Positions 14,008 through 27,000 of a stretch of DNA of 64,000 bases are shown piece by piece (within the stretch, counting starts at the first letter, position 1; each line of letters starts with the position of its first letter). The notes under the pieces were generated by a model. It made no database searches and had not been told where the DNA came from. It saw only the letters and a list, made by a program, of their open reading frames with translations. The DNA comes from Enoplosus armatus (lineage: Eukaryota > Chordata > Actinopteri > Centrarchiformes > Enoplosidae). The DNA is taken from NCBI RefSeq assembly GCF_043641665.1, contig NC_092192.1, forward strand, positions 348,501-412,500, read 5' to 3'. Made by a program: the position numbers and the translations under genes.

Positions 14008-14177
14008 CACGTACAAACAAAGTGTTTATCTACAAACACAAAAACCTTCCATAGACGCCAAAACCTCCTGCAGTGAATTGTGGGTAAACGTTGCCTTTAT
14101 TATTTTTCTATCATTTCTTCTTCTTTGTCTCATTTAAATATCGTCAACAATCTGAGTTTGTTCTGCTGAGTGGAAAC

Positions 14178-14183
14178 AATAAA
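14178..14183 (+). terminator. chm polyadenylation signal AATAAA
   Basis: AATAAA lies about 170 bases after the chm stop codon and is followed by a GT-rich stretch (CTGCTGTGTCTGTGTC). This makes a short 3'UTR plausible. Confidence 0.65.
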
Positions 14184-14217
14184 GTTTAACATGGACAGAC
14201 TCTGCTGTGTCTGTGTC

Positions 14218-14575
14218 AACTGTGAATACACTGACCCTGATCCAGGACTACACTGACCCTGATCCAGGACTGTACACTGATACTGATCCAGGACTACACT
14301 GACCCTGATCCAGGACTGTACACTGACCCAGATCTAGGACTACACTGACCCTGATCCAGGACTGTACACTGACCCTGATCCAGGACTACACTGACCCTGA
14401 TCCAGGACTGTACACTGATACTGATCCAGGACTACACTGACCCTGATCCAGGACTGTACACTGACCCTGATCAAGGACTACACTGACCCTGATCAAGGAC
14501 TACACTGACCCTGATCCAGGACTGTACACTGACCCAGATCTAGGACTACACTGGCCCTGATCCAGGACTGTATAC
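14218..14575. repeat. Minisatellite of about 20-24-bp units (ACTGACCCTGATCCAGGACT)
   Basis: Roughly fifteen tandem units alternate between a form with TACACTGACC and one with TGTACACTGACC. It lies just beyond the chm 3' end. Units vary only at a few positions (ATACTGATCC, CAGATCTAGG), suggesting recent expansion. Confidence 0.9.
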
Positions 14576-14845
14576 TAACAGTTTGAGTCACTGCATCTCG
14601 TCACAAAGCTTCAGGTGAAGTTTGACTCGTTTTCGTGTCGCATCATGTTGTTTCTCCAGACGTTGACCTTTAGACAGGAAGTGGATCAGTGGGGGGGTTT
14701 GACGGCTGCAGTCCTCCTGCAGGTTCTCAAATCTCATGTTGAGCTGCTGTTCAAACCCCCGAGCAACACACAGCTCTTACCCACAATCCCCAGGGAGAGA
14801 GACAGGTGCATGATGGGAAACTAAAGGGTAGGCATCGCCCACAGA

Positions 14846-15250
14846 CACACACAGACACACATAGAGACACACACACACAGACACAAAGAGACACACACAG
14901 AGACACACAGAGACACAAAGACAGACACAGACACACACACACACACACAGAGACACACACACACAGACACAAAGAGACACACACAGAGACACACAGAGAC
15001 ACAAAGACAGACACACACACACATACACATAGAGACACACAGACACACGTAGAGACACATACAGAGACACAGACACACACACACAGGCACACAGACAGAG
15101 ACACACAGACACAGAGACACAAAGACATACACAGAGACACACATAGAGACACACAGACACAAAGAGACACACACACAGAGACACACACAGAGACACAAAG
15201 ACATACACAGAGACACACACACACAGAGAGACACACAGGCACACAGACAG
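14846..15250. repeat. Compound ACACAGAGACAC microsatellite field
   Basis: About 400 bp built only from CA, GA and CAGA words. It stays open in several frames on both strands (Cys/Val/Ser or His/Thr/Arg repeats). These frames are artefacts of the repeat. Confidence 0.9.
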
Positions 15251-15254
15251 ACTA

Positions 15255-16706
15255 GTAAGTAGTTATTATTAGTAGTAGTAAGTAGTCATTAGTGTTAGTA
15301 GTAGTTAGAAGTAATTATTAGTAGTAAGTAGTTATTAGTATTAGTAGTGGTACTTACCACTACTAATACTAATAAGTAACTGTATACTGTGACTAGTATA
15401 AGTAGTAGTAAGCAGTTATTAGTATTAGTAGTAGTAAGTAGTTAGTAGTATTAGTAGTAGTGAGAAGTAGTTATTAGTACCAGTATTAGTGAGAAGTAGT
15501 TATTAGTATTAGTGAGAAGTAGTTATTAGTATTAGTAGTAGTAATCAGAATCAGAATCAGAATCAGAAATACTTTATTGATCCCCGGGGGGAAATTGTAC
15601 AGTACCGGTGCTCCCATTCAAGAGTAGAAAGTAGCATAATTTAGAACTAAAAGTTTGTACAAAATATAAAAATAAGAGTTAAATAAAGAAATAAAGGAGA
15701 AAAAGTAAGAAAAAGACGAAAACAAACAGGAGCGACTGTAACAGGCTGCATGCACGTCGGCGCATGCGCACTAGTAAGTAGTTATTATTATTATTAGTAG
15801 TAATTAGTTATTAGCATTAGTAGTAGTAAGTAGTTATTAGTATTAGTAGTAGTGAGTAGTTATTAGTACCAGTATTAGTGAGAAGTAGTTATTAGTATTA
15901 GTAGTAGTAAGTAGTTATTAGTATTAGTAGTAGTGAGTGGGTATTATTATTAGTAGTAGTAGTACGTATTTATTAGTATTAGTAGTAGTAAGTAGTTATT
16001 AGTATTAGTAGTAAGTAGTTATTAGTAGTAGTAAATAGTTATTAGTATTAGTAGTAGTCAGTATCAGTAGTAAGTAGTTATTAGTATTAGTAGTAGTGAG
16101 TAGTTATTATTATTAGTAGTAAGTAGTTATTATTAGTAGTAGTAGTAAGTAGGTATTAGTATTAGTATTAGTAGTAGAAGTAGTTATTGGTATTAGTAGT
16201 AGAAATACCAATAACTACTTCTACTACTAATAGAAGTAGTTATTGGTATTAGTAGTAGTAAGTAGTTATTAGTATTAGTAGTAAGTAGTTATTATTATTA
16301 GTAAGTAGGTATTTGTATTAGTAGAAGTAAGTAGTTATTAGCATTAGTAAGTAGTTATTAGTATTAAAAGTAGTACGTAGTTATTAGTTTTAGTAGTAGT
16401 TAGAAGTAGTTATTAGTATTAGGAGTAGTAAGTAGTTATAAATAGTAGTAGTGAGAAGTAGTTATTAGTATTAGTAGTAGTAAGCAGTTATTAGTATTAT
16501 TAGTAAGTAGGTATTTGTATTAGTAGAAGTAGTTATTAGCATTAGTACGTAGTTATTAGTTTTAGTAGTAGTTAGAAGTAGTTAGTATTAGGAGTAGTAA
16601 GTAGTTATTAGTATAAGGAGTAGTAAGTAGTTATAAGTATTAGTAGTAGTTATTAGTATTAGGAGTAGTAAGTAGTTATTAGAAGTAGTGAGAAGTAGAT
16701 AGTATT
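15255..16706. repeat. Degenerate AGTAGTTATTAGTATTAGTAGT satellite field
   Basis: About 1.4 kb of the words AGTAGT, TTATTAGT and AAGTAGTTATT, interrupted by a LINE tail (15543-15675) and by inverted segments. One of these is a perfect 23-bp inverted repeat (16172-16194 against 16204-16226). There is no gene. Confidence 0.9.
15543..15675 (-). mobile_element. Short L2/CR1-like LINE 3' end inside the AGT satellite
   Basis: AATCAG tail repeats, then CTTTATTGATCCCCGGGG and the same downstream text as the copies at 6366 and 20581. After about 130 bp it diverges into an A-rich segment ending in GGCGCATGCGCA near 15768. Confidence 0.85.
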
Positions 16707-17039
16707 CGAGTCTGACTCAGTGTGTCGCTGCCTCCTGCTGGCCTACAGCCTGAACTGCAGCTACAGCAGTATTACCTGCTTAACACCTGTGTACATAAGA
16801 CACTTTGGAACATCAGCTGGTTTAATAGACGTCTCTTGTTGAAGAGGACATCTGTAGGCCCGTTTGTTATTTTGTCCACCCCGTTTAAAAATAAACTGCT
16901 GATGGTCCATTCAGGAGGCTCCTGCTTTCAGTCACACCACATGATCTTCATCAGATCGTCATGGAAACTGCAATGTGATGTCAAAGTTACAGAACATTTT
17001 CTTTTGAAATTCAAATCAAATGAATCTTTTAGTTGCGAC

Positions 17040-17210
17040 TAAAAAGCAGTTTGAGGTTCTGAAGAAGTACTCTGTTTTACTTCAGTAAAAGTAGAAATAT
17101 TCAGTTACAAGTTACTTAAATAGAAGTACAACAGTATCAGCATCAAAATGTCCTTAAAGTACCAAGAGTAAAAGTAGTCAGTCTGCAGAATATTATATAT
17201 AGTATTTCTG
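17040..17210. repeat. Dispersed 'AGTAAAAGTA' repeat fragment
   Basis: Words such as TACTTCAGTAAAAGTAGAAA and AAGAGTAAAAGTAGTCAG recur near 37340-37725 and 47300-47400. This indicates a family of interspersed fish repeats of unknown class. Confidence 0.55.
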
Positions 17211-17636
17211 GATTCAGGTTATTGATGCAGTCATGTGTTCATCATGTTAATGTTGCAGCTCATTTGAATGACTTTATGCACTGATGAATATTCTATTTAT
17301 TATCTACAGTAGCCCAGGATGGAGACACTGGCTCTGGGGGGCCTTTCACAGGTTTTGTAGGTCCTCCTATGTGCTTGGAAGCAGCAGATGGGGAGTCGGT
17401 GTCTGTTCACAAAGACGTAACGTGTGACTTTAGTGTTCACTGTTTGAAGATGAACAGCTCGTCGTGTCCCGCAGGTGAAGCCTTCCGATCTTCAGCTCTG
17501 TGTATATATGTCGGCTGCAGACGTGCTGAGTCACGCGCCAAAATCTGCTGCCAGTCTGAACAGAAACTAATTTGACTATTGATTACATGATATCAGCCGT
17601 GAACAGAGACTCTGGAGACAAACCGACTTTAATCTT

Positions 17637-17642
17637 TTTATT
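17637..17642 (-). terminator. rps14 polyadenylation signal AATAAA
   Basis: AATAAA on the minus strand about 22 bases past the stop codon gives the very short 3'UTR usual for ribosomal protein genes. Confidence 0.8.
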
Positions 17643-17663
17643 GTCAGAAAATCTTGTTGCACT

Positions 17664-19344
<1,681 letters not shown>

Positions 19345-20446
19345 TTACTTCATTCATCAATGTGTTTGTTACGTGTTCGGGTTCTTTACTGTCAGTCATG
19401 TGACCGTCCAGCCAAGACATGAAACAGCAGCAGGACACTTCACCAAAACTCACTCTGAAGTTCAGATTCACATGAAGGTTCAAAACCACTTCACACACTG
19501 TTTCAACATAAACCAGCACCGCTTCCAAAACACTGTAAACCAGCAAAAAGCCTCACTTAAATCAGGACAGGTGACATTCCAGTTGATCCCAGAGTCCGGT
19601 CCCTTAGTTACTGGACTTCAGACTACACTTTGTTTCCCACTTCATTGACGTAAAGTCCTTCACGTGTCTGTTAGAACTATTCTGAGGTTAAACTGCACCT
19701 AGTTCACTCAGCCTGTCAGCTAAGGCTAATGTTAGCTTCACCTGCACTTCTCAGACTGATGCGTTCACGGTGCTTCTGTCTGACGTCCGGCCAGTCAGAG
19801 GAATTATATCATTTCTAAAGTTTTTGGAGATTTGATGCGCATTAAAAGGTTTGTCGGAAAATGGACCTACCGATTGTAGTTGGTCACATGGTAGCTAAAG
19901 CCCCGGCTAACACATATGCTAACCGGCTAATGTTACTGCTTTTACACCAAGAAAAACGACAAACCTCACAGTAAATTTGAACGCCGTACTGTTCATTTTT
20001 GAATTGAAAACACACCGATAAAATGGGCAGGAGACGAAGAACCACCAACAGTTAGGCGAGGTGCTAACGTTAGCCTGTTAGCCTCTACCAACCAACGAAG
20101 ACTCACGAGCACAATTTTAACCTGATTTACTCCCGTCTGTATAAAAACTCACGAACGAAACTCTCTGAACTATCAATGACGAGTCTAATTACGTAGTAAA
20201 GGTTGGTTTCCCGCTCCTGAACTCTCCGCTCTAAGCTAAAATGGCGACATGTTGCGGCAGCTTGCTGATACCGACAGAAACTGACAGGAAAACATCTAAA
20301 ATCCCACATGAAGCTTAACACATAGAAATAATTTCACCGCCAACAGAAGCAAACGCCACCACAGACTCAGTGGAGACACATTAAATCATCGGATGGTCAC
20401 CTTTAAACAAGATTAAAGATGGATAAACCGCTGAGGGGGACCTACC

Positions 20447-20515
20447 TCTGTGTGTCTCTATACGAAGCAGAAACAAGAAAGGAAAGAACTTCCGCTTCCG
20501 GGGGTAAAGTTGAGG
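20447..20515 (-). promoter_or_regulatory. rps14: rps14 TOP-like first exon and core promoter
   Basis: On the minus strand the sequence CCGGAAGCGGAAGT (two ETS-type GGAA cores) is followed by the pyrimidine tract TTCTTTCCTTTCTTG, the hallmark of a 5'TOP start. Then comes a short exon ending ACACAGAG at 20446 before the donor GTAGGT. Transcription probably starts in the CTTTCC tract around 20480-20492. That exact start is inference. Confidence 0.7.
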
Positions 20516-20580
20516 CGTCCAGCGCGGGAACGAGCTGCTGCTGCCGCCACGTGGTTTTTACAGGAAACACAGGTATTTAT

Positions 20581-21907
20581 CAGAATCAGAATCAGAATCA
20601 GAAATACTTTATTGATCCCCGGGGGGAAATTGTACAGTGCCGGTGCTCCCATTCAAGAGTAAAGTAGCATAATTTAGAACTAAAAGTATGTACAAAATAT
20701 AAAAATAAGAAATAGAAAATAAAAAATATACACATTTACAGTATTTAAGTGAACAATGAGGTAAAAAAATATATACAATAACAATGTCTATGTATGTATG
20801 TGTTGCACTGAAGTGTATGACTATATATCTATTGCACTTAAACATTTAAGAATAAATAGTGAGGTAGTGTATGAACAGGTGAAGTAGATCCAGATTTCCA
20901 GTCTCTTCCTGAGTGTCTGACCCTCAGAGGGAGGAGTTGAACAGTCTGATGGCCACAGGCAGGAATGTTTTTCTGTGGCGCTCTGTTGTACATTTGGGAG
21001 GAATGAGTCTCCCACTGAAGCTGCTCTTGTGTCCGACCAGTACGTCATGGAGAGGATGTGAGACATTGTCCAAGATGCCCCGCAGCTTAGACAGCATCCT
21101 CCTCTCTGACACCACCGTCAGAGAGTCCAGCTGCACCCCCACAACGTCACTGGCCTTGCGGATCAGTTTGTTTAGTCTGTTGGAGTCCGCCACCCTCAGC
21201 CTGCTGCCCCAGCATGCAACAGCATAGAGGATAGCACTGGCCACCACAGACTCATAGAACATCCTCAGCATAGTCCGGCAGATGTTGAAGGACCTCAGCC
21301 GCCTCAGAAAGTAGAGACGGCTCTGGCCCTTCCTGTAGAGGGCATTAGTGTTCTTTACCCAGTCCAGTTTATTGTCTATGTGGACTCCCAGGTACTTGTA
21401 GTCCTCTACAGTGTCCACACTGACCCCCTGGATGGAAACAGGGGTCATCGGCGCCTTGGTCCTCCTCAGATCAACAGTCAGTTCCTTTGTCTTTGTCACG
21501 TTAAGCTGCAGGTGGTTCTGCTCGCACCATGTGATGAAGTTCTCCACAGCAGCCCTGTACTCCTCCTCATCACCCTTACTGATGCATCCAACTATTGCTG
21601 AGTCGTCAGAAACCTTCTGAAGATGGCAGGTCTCAGTGCAGTAGCTGAAGTCCGTGGTGTAGACGGTGAAGAGGAAGGGAGAGAGGACAGTCCCCTGCGG
21701 GGCCCCGGTGTTGCTGACCACTCTGTCTGACACACAGTGTTGTAAGCGCACATACTGTGGTCTGCCGGTCAGGTAGTTGACAATCCAGGACACGAGGGGG
21801 GCATCCACCTGCATCTCCGTCAGCTTCTCACCCAGTAGAGCCGGACGGATGGTGTTGAACGCACTGGAGAAATCAAAAAACATGACTCTCACAGTGCTCG
21901 CCGGCTT
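20581..21907 (-). mobile_element. 5'-truncated L2/CR1-like LINE with reverse transcriptase remnant
   Basis: A minus-strand open frame at 20924-21892 of 322 residues begins RVMFFDFSSAFNTI and contains NTGAPQGTVLSPFLFTVY, a DDSA catalytic box in VSDDSAIVG, HLQLNVTKTKEL, and a C-terminal RIFKS-like [13 protein letters not shown]. These are reverse transcriptase motifs of the L2/CR1 group. The 5' part (endonuclease and fingers) is missing. The 3' end carries CCCCGGGGATCAATAAAGTA and the CTGATT-type tail, matching copies at 6366, 15543 and 35211. Not expected to be active. Confidence 0.9.
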
Positions 21908-22835
21908 ATCTAGGTTTACTGTCTAAATGTATTTATTATATCAATACATTGATTCTATATGTTGTATTTATATTATAAATCCAAGTAGAAAATAATCAAA
22001 GTAATAATGTTTGTTGTTGTTTCCTGTTTGTAAGGCAGTCAGAAAACAAACGAGGGATTTATTTTAATTATTATTGTTCAGATTTTTAAACGTCATCACG
22101 TTTAGATTTTGTCACTGTTTTGTATATGAATATTATTGTTTAATATTAATTCCACAGATTTAATCTCCTTTCATATTTTCAAAACTTTCCCCACATATCT
22201 CTGGTGGGAAATATTAAATCCCTTTATTTGAATTCACATCTTTGGCTTTAAACAGTCCCATTGAAGAATGTGGACACTGAAACCGTCTTAAAAACTCACC
22301 AGCTGTAATCTGAGTGTAAAAGTTGCAGAAACGAAACCTTGTGTCTTCGATGGTTTACAGCAGAAGCAAAACTGAAGATCTTTGACTTCTTGAGGTCATG
22401 AAGTCTTCAGGATCAATATTCACTTCAAATCAAACAGATTGTGTTTGGGGCATGTCAGAATTATTAAAGTGTCAGAGCGGAACTCACAGAAACATCTTCT
22501 TTATTGATAAATTAAATATGAGTTTTTACATTCGTCTTCTCTTTTGTTTTTTAAATGTTAATTCTTCATAATCACGTTGACTTCGATTTTAAACGTTTGG
22601 ATTCTTTCAGGTAATCATTGACTTTTTTGATTGTAAGTTTTAAAGTCGAACAAATCTCTTAAATTTAATAAACAGTGAGTTTGTTGGTTCGTGATAAGTT
22701 GTTTTATTTATATTTCTTATGTCTCTTTTGAAGTATGAAAACAGTATTTGTATTTGTTTTATATGTATTTCCAAACAGGAAGTTATATATAAGGTGAAAA
22801 CAGACCAATCAGACGGCAGCGTTTGACCACCTCAG
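21908..22835. other. Intergenic A/T-rich DNA between the LINE and the presumed camk2a 3' end
   Basis: No open frame, RNA gene or clear repeat seen. Confidence 0.5.
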
Positions 22836-23992
22836 TTTATTTACAGAAACACTTTGAACACGATGCAGAAGAAATACTCCAAAAAACTACAAAAGAAAAA
22901 GGATTAAAAACACACACACACACACACACACACTCTCTCTCTCTCTCACACACACGCACTCACACACACACACACACACAGTTCACACTGTTACACACTG
23001 AGCATGCAGCATCGGAGTTAATACGGAGTACAGAACAATATCCATCATAGTAGAAAAAGCTGAGTGGATGTGAAGGAGCTGATTACTGATCATTGATTTT
23101 GCAGAGAGTGAACATCGTCGGCAGGAAACAGCGAGGACTTCGTTTGACTTTTGGATTTTATTTTTACAGACGGAAATGGAAAAAAAGAGAATTTATTTGA
23201 ATGAATAATAATTAATATCCACAAATTAAAACATGAATGTTTGTTTATTATTTCTTTTTCATATCTGTTTCTGAAGGAAAATCCAAAAACCAAACGCTCA
23301 ATAAACCAGAGAGCAGAAGAGCTTCACACAAAACTTCAGACTGATACAAACGTTTAGTTTAATTACAGCTTCAGTTTCAGTCCTTCAATAAATGAAAGAA
23401 ACCACTGATGTAACTGACAGCGCAAAGAAACTACATTTAGACCAAACTGTAGGGACATTGCTCTAAATGTAACAGTTAAATGAATAAGTAAAATGTCTTT
23501 AAATACCCCAAAAATTGTACATAGTTTGGTTGGTACCCAAGTTTATGTCCACACTCATATTTGGGGGTTTATGGACATGAAGAGGAGTTTACATTCTATA
23601 ATGACACGTTACTCATGTAGGGGTGTATGTATTTTTTAGACTAAATACCTTCGAATATTGACTGTTTATTACGTATGTACATATTTATTTATGCAAAAAC
23701 TAAGCAAATTAATAAAAAGAGAATTCATATTTTGCACCTAAAGTACATGTGTGATAGTGCAGAGCTGACTTTTAAACGGTATTAAACCATTCTGTTGGAA
23801 TCACAGAATATAACAGTTAAATTAATAAATACAATTTGGAATGTTATGTTTTATATAATATATATGTAATAATTGTACACAGTTTGGTTGGTGGCTGTTA
23901 CCTTTTAATTTCCTGTTCTGTTACAGCTTGTCATGGCAAATTGCAAGATTATTTATGTGCCAAAGCAGATAAAAAGTTATTAATGATTACAA

Positions 23993-24031
<39 letters not shown>

Positions 24032-27000
24032 TTAACAGGTAAATGTTTGGTATCAGTCCTGAAAAAGCCTCATCACTTCAACACTAATCTCCTGGGAAAT
24101 AGTTTGTTAGCTTGTTAGCATTATTAGCATTCCTTACTGTAAACAATGCACACTGTTAGCCAAAATGTGTCTGTTAGCTTGTTGGCTAGAGGACCAGCTA
24201 AGGATTGCTAATAATGCTAACAGTGTGAAGCAGCTGCTCCTGCAGTGGAAATAAAAGCCGTCCTGCTGTTTCCCGTCACGTCGATAAGAAAAGCTTCCTG
24301 TGGAAGTGAACGTGCTCTCAGTGCTGCAGGTGAAACTTCAAAACAGAGACTTCCACCGCTCCGAGTCTTTAGCATCAAATGAAAAACGTTTCTGAAACCA
24401 GGAGCCGAAACATTCAGATCATCTGTCTGAGCAAATAATGACAGAACCGATCGTCTCCTCTGAATCGCAGACTGAATAAATCTTTTGAAGGTTGGAAGTC
24501 GCTGCTTTGGATTCATGAAGATAAATACGGAGCAGCCACACCCACTGAACATCTGGTAAAAACAGGAAAAACATCAGAGCATCTGTTCATAAGAATAACA
24601 TGAAATTTGCTTTAAGATGAATTCTTCAGTTTCAAGCATAAACACCAAAATAGTTCTAAAAAATGACATCTCAGATATTAGCAGGGAGCGTCGGCGCGTC
24701 GCCGGTGCGCAAAGATTTCATCACCAATAAATCAACTTTCAAGTGTCTTAAAAGGTCAAAGTGGAAGTTTAGAAAACACAGACTAGTCTACTGTAGAAAA
24801 CAGCCATTCACTCTGCAGGCGCCATTTGGAGTCCCGACTGTGTTCACACTCTAGTTTGGGGTCAATTTATTGATGAAGAGGCTGAAACTGACTGCGAATC
24901 AGATCGGTGTTTAGAGCCCGACCTCAGGGGGAATTCATACGCTTTAATGACAAGTCCATCTTTTTCACATCATCAGAGCAGTTTCTATCCCTGAAAACTG
25001 AACCAAACCTAAATGAGATTCTTTAAGTAGAAACCTCCGCTGCGCTGCACTGAACAGGATTTGGGGTTAAATATTGGGAGATGAGATCTCAGTATCTCCT
25101 GTTTCCCACAAAAATACCTGCGATAACTCAGCATCTTTAATATGTGTGTTTGCTTTAGAGTGGCCGGCAGAGGGTTAGTGCTGTTTGTTTCAGTCCCGGA
25201 GTCTCATTCACATACATTAGTCAACTATAACTTAGCACACGATCCAATGTTAGACTGACTTTATGAATAGTTTCATCATGTTGAGAACATTACGTCAGAC
25301 AAACATCTAGCTAGCTAGTGTTAGCCGACTCCATGGATGTAGCAGTGAGCTGAGCTGAAGAACTTCAGGGTTAGAAGCCGGTTTACAGTGAAGATGTCCA
25401 AAAGACGACTTCATAGGGTTTTACTAATATTCATCTTTCAAATGAATTATTTGGAGGTCAAAGAAAAAGATGTTGCATGTGTTTAATGTGTCGGAGGACA
25501 GCCCAACGGAAGTTTTTTTTTATCATTTTAAAATCACTGAAAACGTAAACAGAGTCAGCAGACAACAGAACGGGTTGATTTTGAGCTCGAGAGTTTCTCA
25601 CAGCCAACATTTTGACAGTGACACGTTAAATGTGTTTAATGTGTTTAATGTGCAGAATTTTTTTTATCTTATCTTACTCACTTCCTGTGTCCAGTCAGGT
25701 TTTGGCAGTGGGTATCAGGCTCAGCCCCCAGTATAGCGCCACCCTTTAACTGGTTTCAATGGTGACATCATCAAAGAGGCCCCACCCTTTTCTATCCAGC
25801 CATCAAGTCTCGTAGGTCAAAGCTCAGCTGGAAACAGCCACTGATTGACCGTTCACTCCCCAGTTCTTTGAGTGTTTCCTGAGCCGGGACAGCAAATGGC
25901 ACGAGATGTCAAGTAAAACAAAATGCAGCGGCGTCGTTGGCAAACACATTCAGCGGTTGCTAAGGAAACACGCTATAATGCAGATCATACTAATAAAAAT
26001 AATAAAGCTAATAATACACAATGTGTTCTCTACAGGGTGATTCACACAACGCTAGCACTGGATGTCTGATTCAAACATTAAAAAGCTTTTAAATATACAA
26101 ATGCAATATATTGAGAATAATAATAATAATATCATCATAGTAAGAATCTGATTGTACAAAGTTCTACATTCTCCCGACGGTAAAAAGCTGCTTAAAGCCT
26201 CTGAGACGAAACACAACGGGTCAAAAGTCGCAGAATATCAAAGACGGCACCGCTGGCGTTTTGTTAGCTCGCGGCTAGCAGACACCATTGCTCCCAGTGA
26301 GGAATGCTAACAAAGCTAACAAGTCCGAGTCTAGTCACTGGAGAGCTGGAAAACAACATGGCAGCCGCGAACGCCAAAACGCAGCGGAGGCCGAAGCTGA
26401 AACACAAAACACAAAGTCAAGTCCTGCATGCAGAAAATCACATCGTCTGTACAGAAAGTAAACACCATCACTGAGGAGGAAGTAATACAAGCTCTCTGTG
26501 CAGAACTCCAGTCACAAACCTAATGTTTTTAGAACGCTGCCATTACCACAAAACCTCATATCTTCTGGAAAATAATTCACCAACAATCTGTTGAATACAG
26601 CGACTCTGAGCGGGCGGGTTAATATTTCACTTCACAATCCAGGATGCACTTTTAATTTTGAATCAAAATGTTGAAAATCTGAGCTATTAAATAATTATGG
26701 CTCCAAAAAAAAGAAAGCAAACAGAGATATGAGGTTTCACACAGCAACCACACCACCAGCAGACCAACACAGCGGGAACACCTGAGTCAGATTGTCCTGC
26801 TGTACGGAGGCTCAGAAGAGTCAAAAAGAACTCTCTTTCAGCTTCTCTGATGTTTAACTGAATACATTAATTGAAAAATACTAAATTTACTTTTTATACT
26901 TTAAACTGCTCACTTTCTGTTTTCTGCTTTAATCCTCCATCAACCGACACTTTACCCTTGCAACTCCTCTGATAGTGAGATTTAAATATTTATCTAATAG

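Noticed and set aside
14751..15255. Cys/Val/Ser-rich frames up to 163 residues
   Set aside because: Translation of the ACACAGAGACAC microsatellite field.
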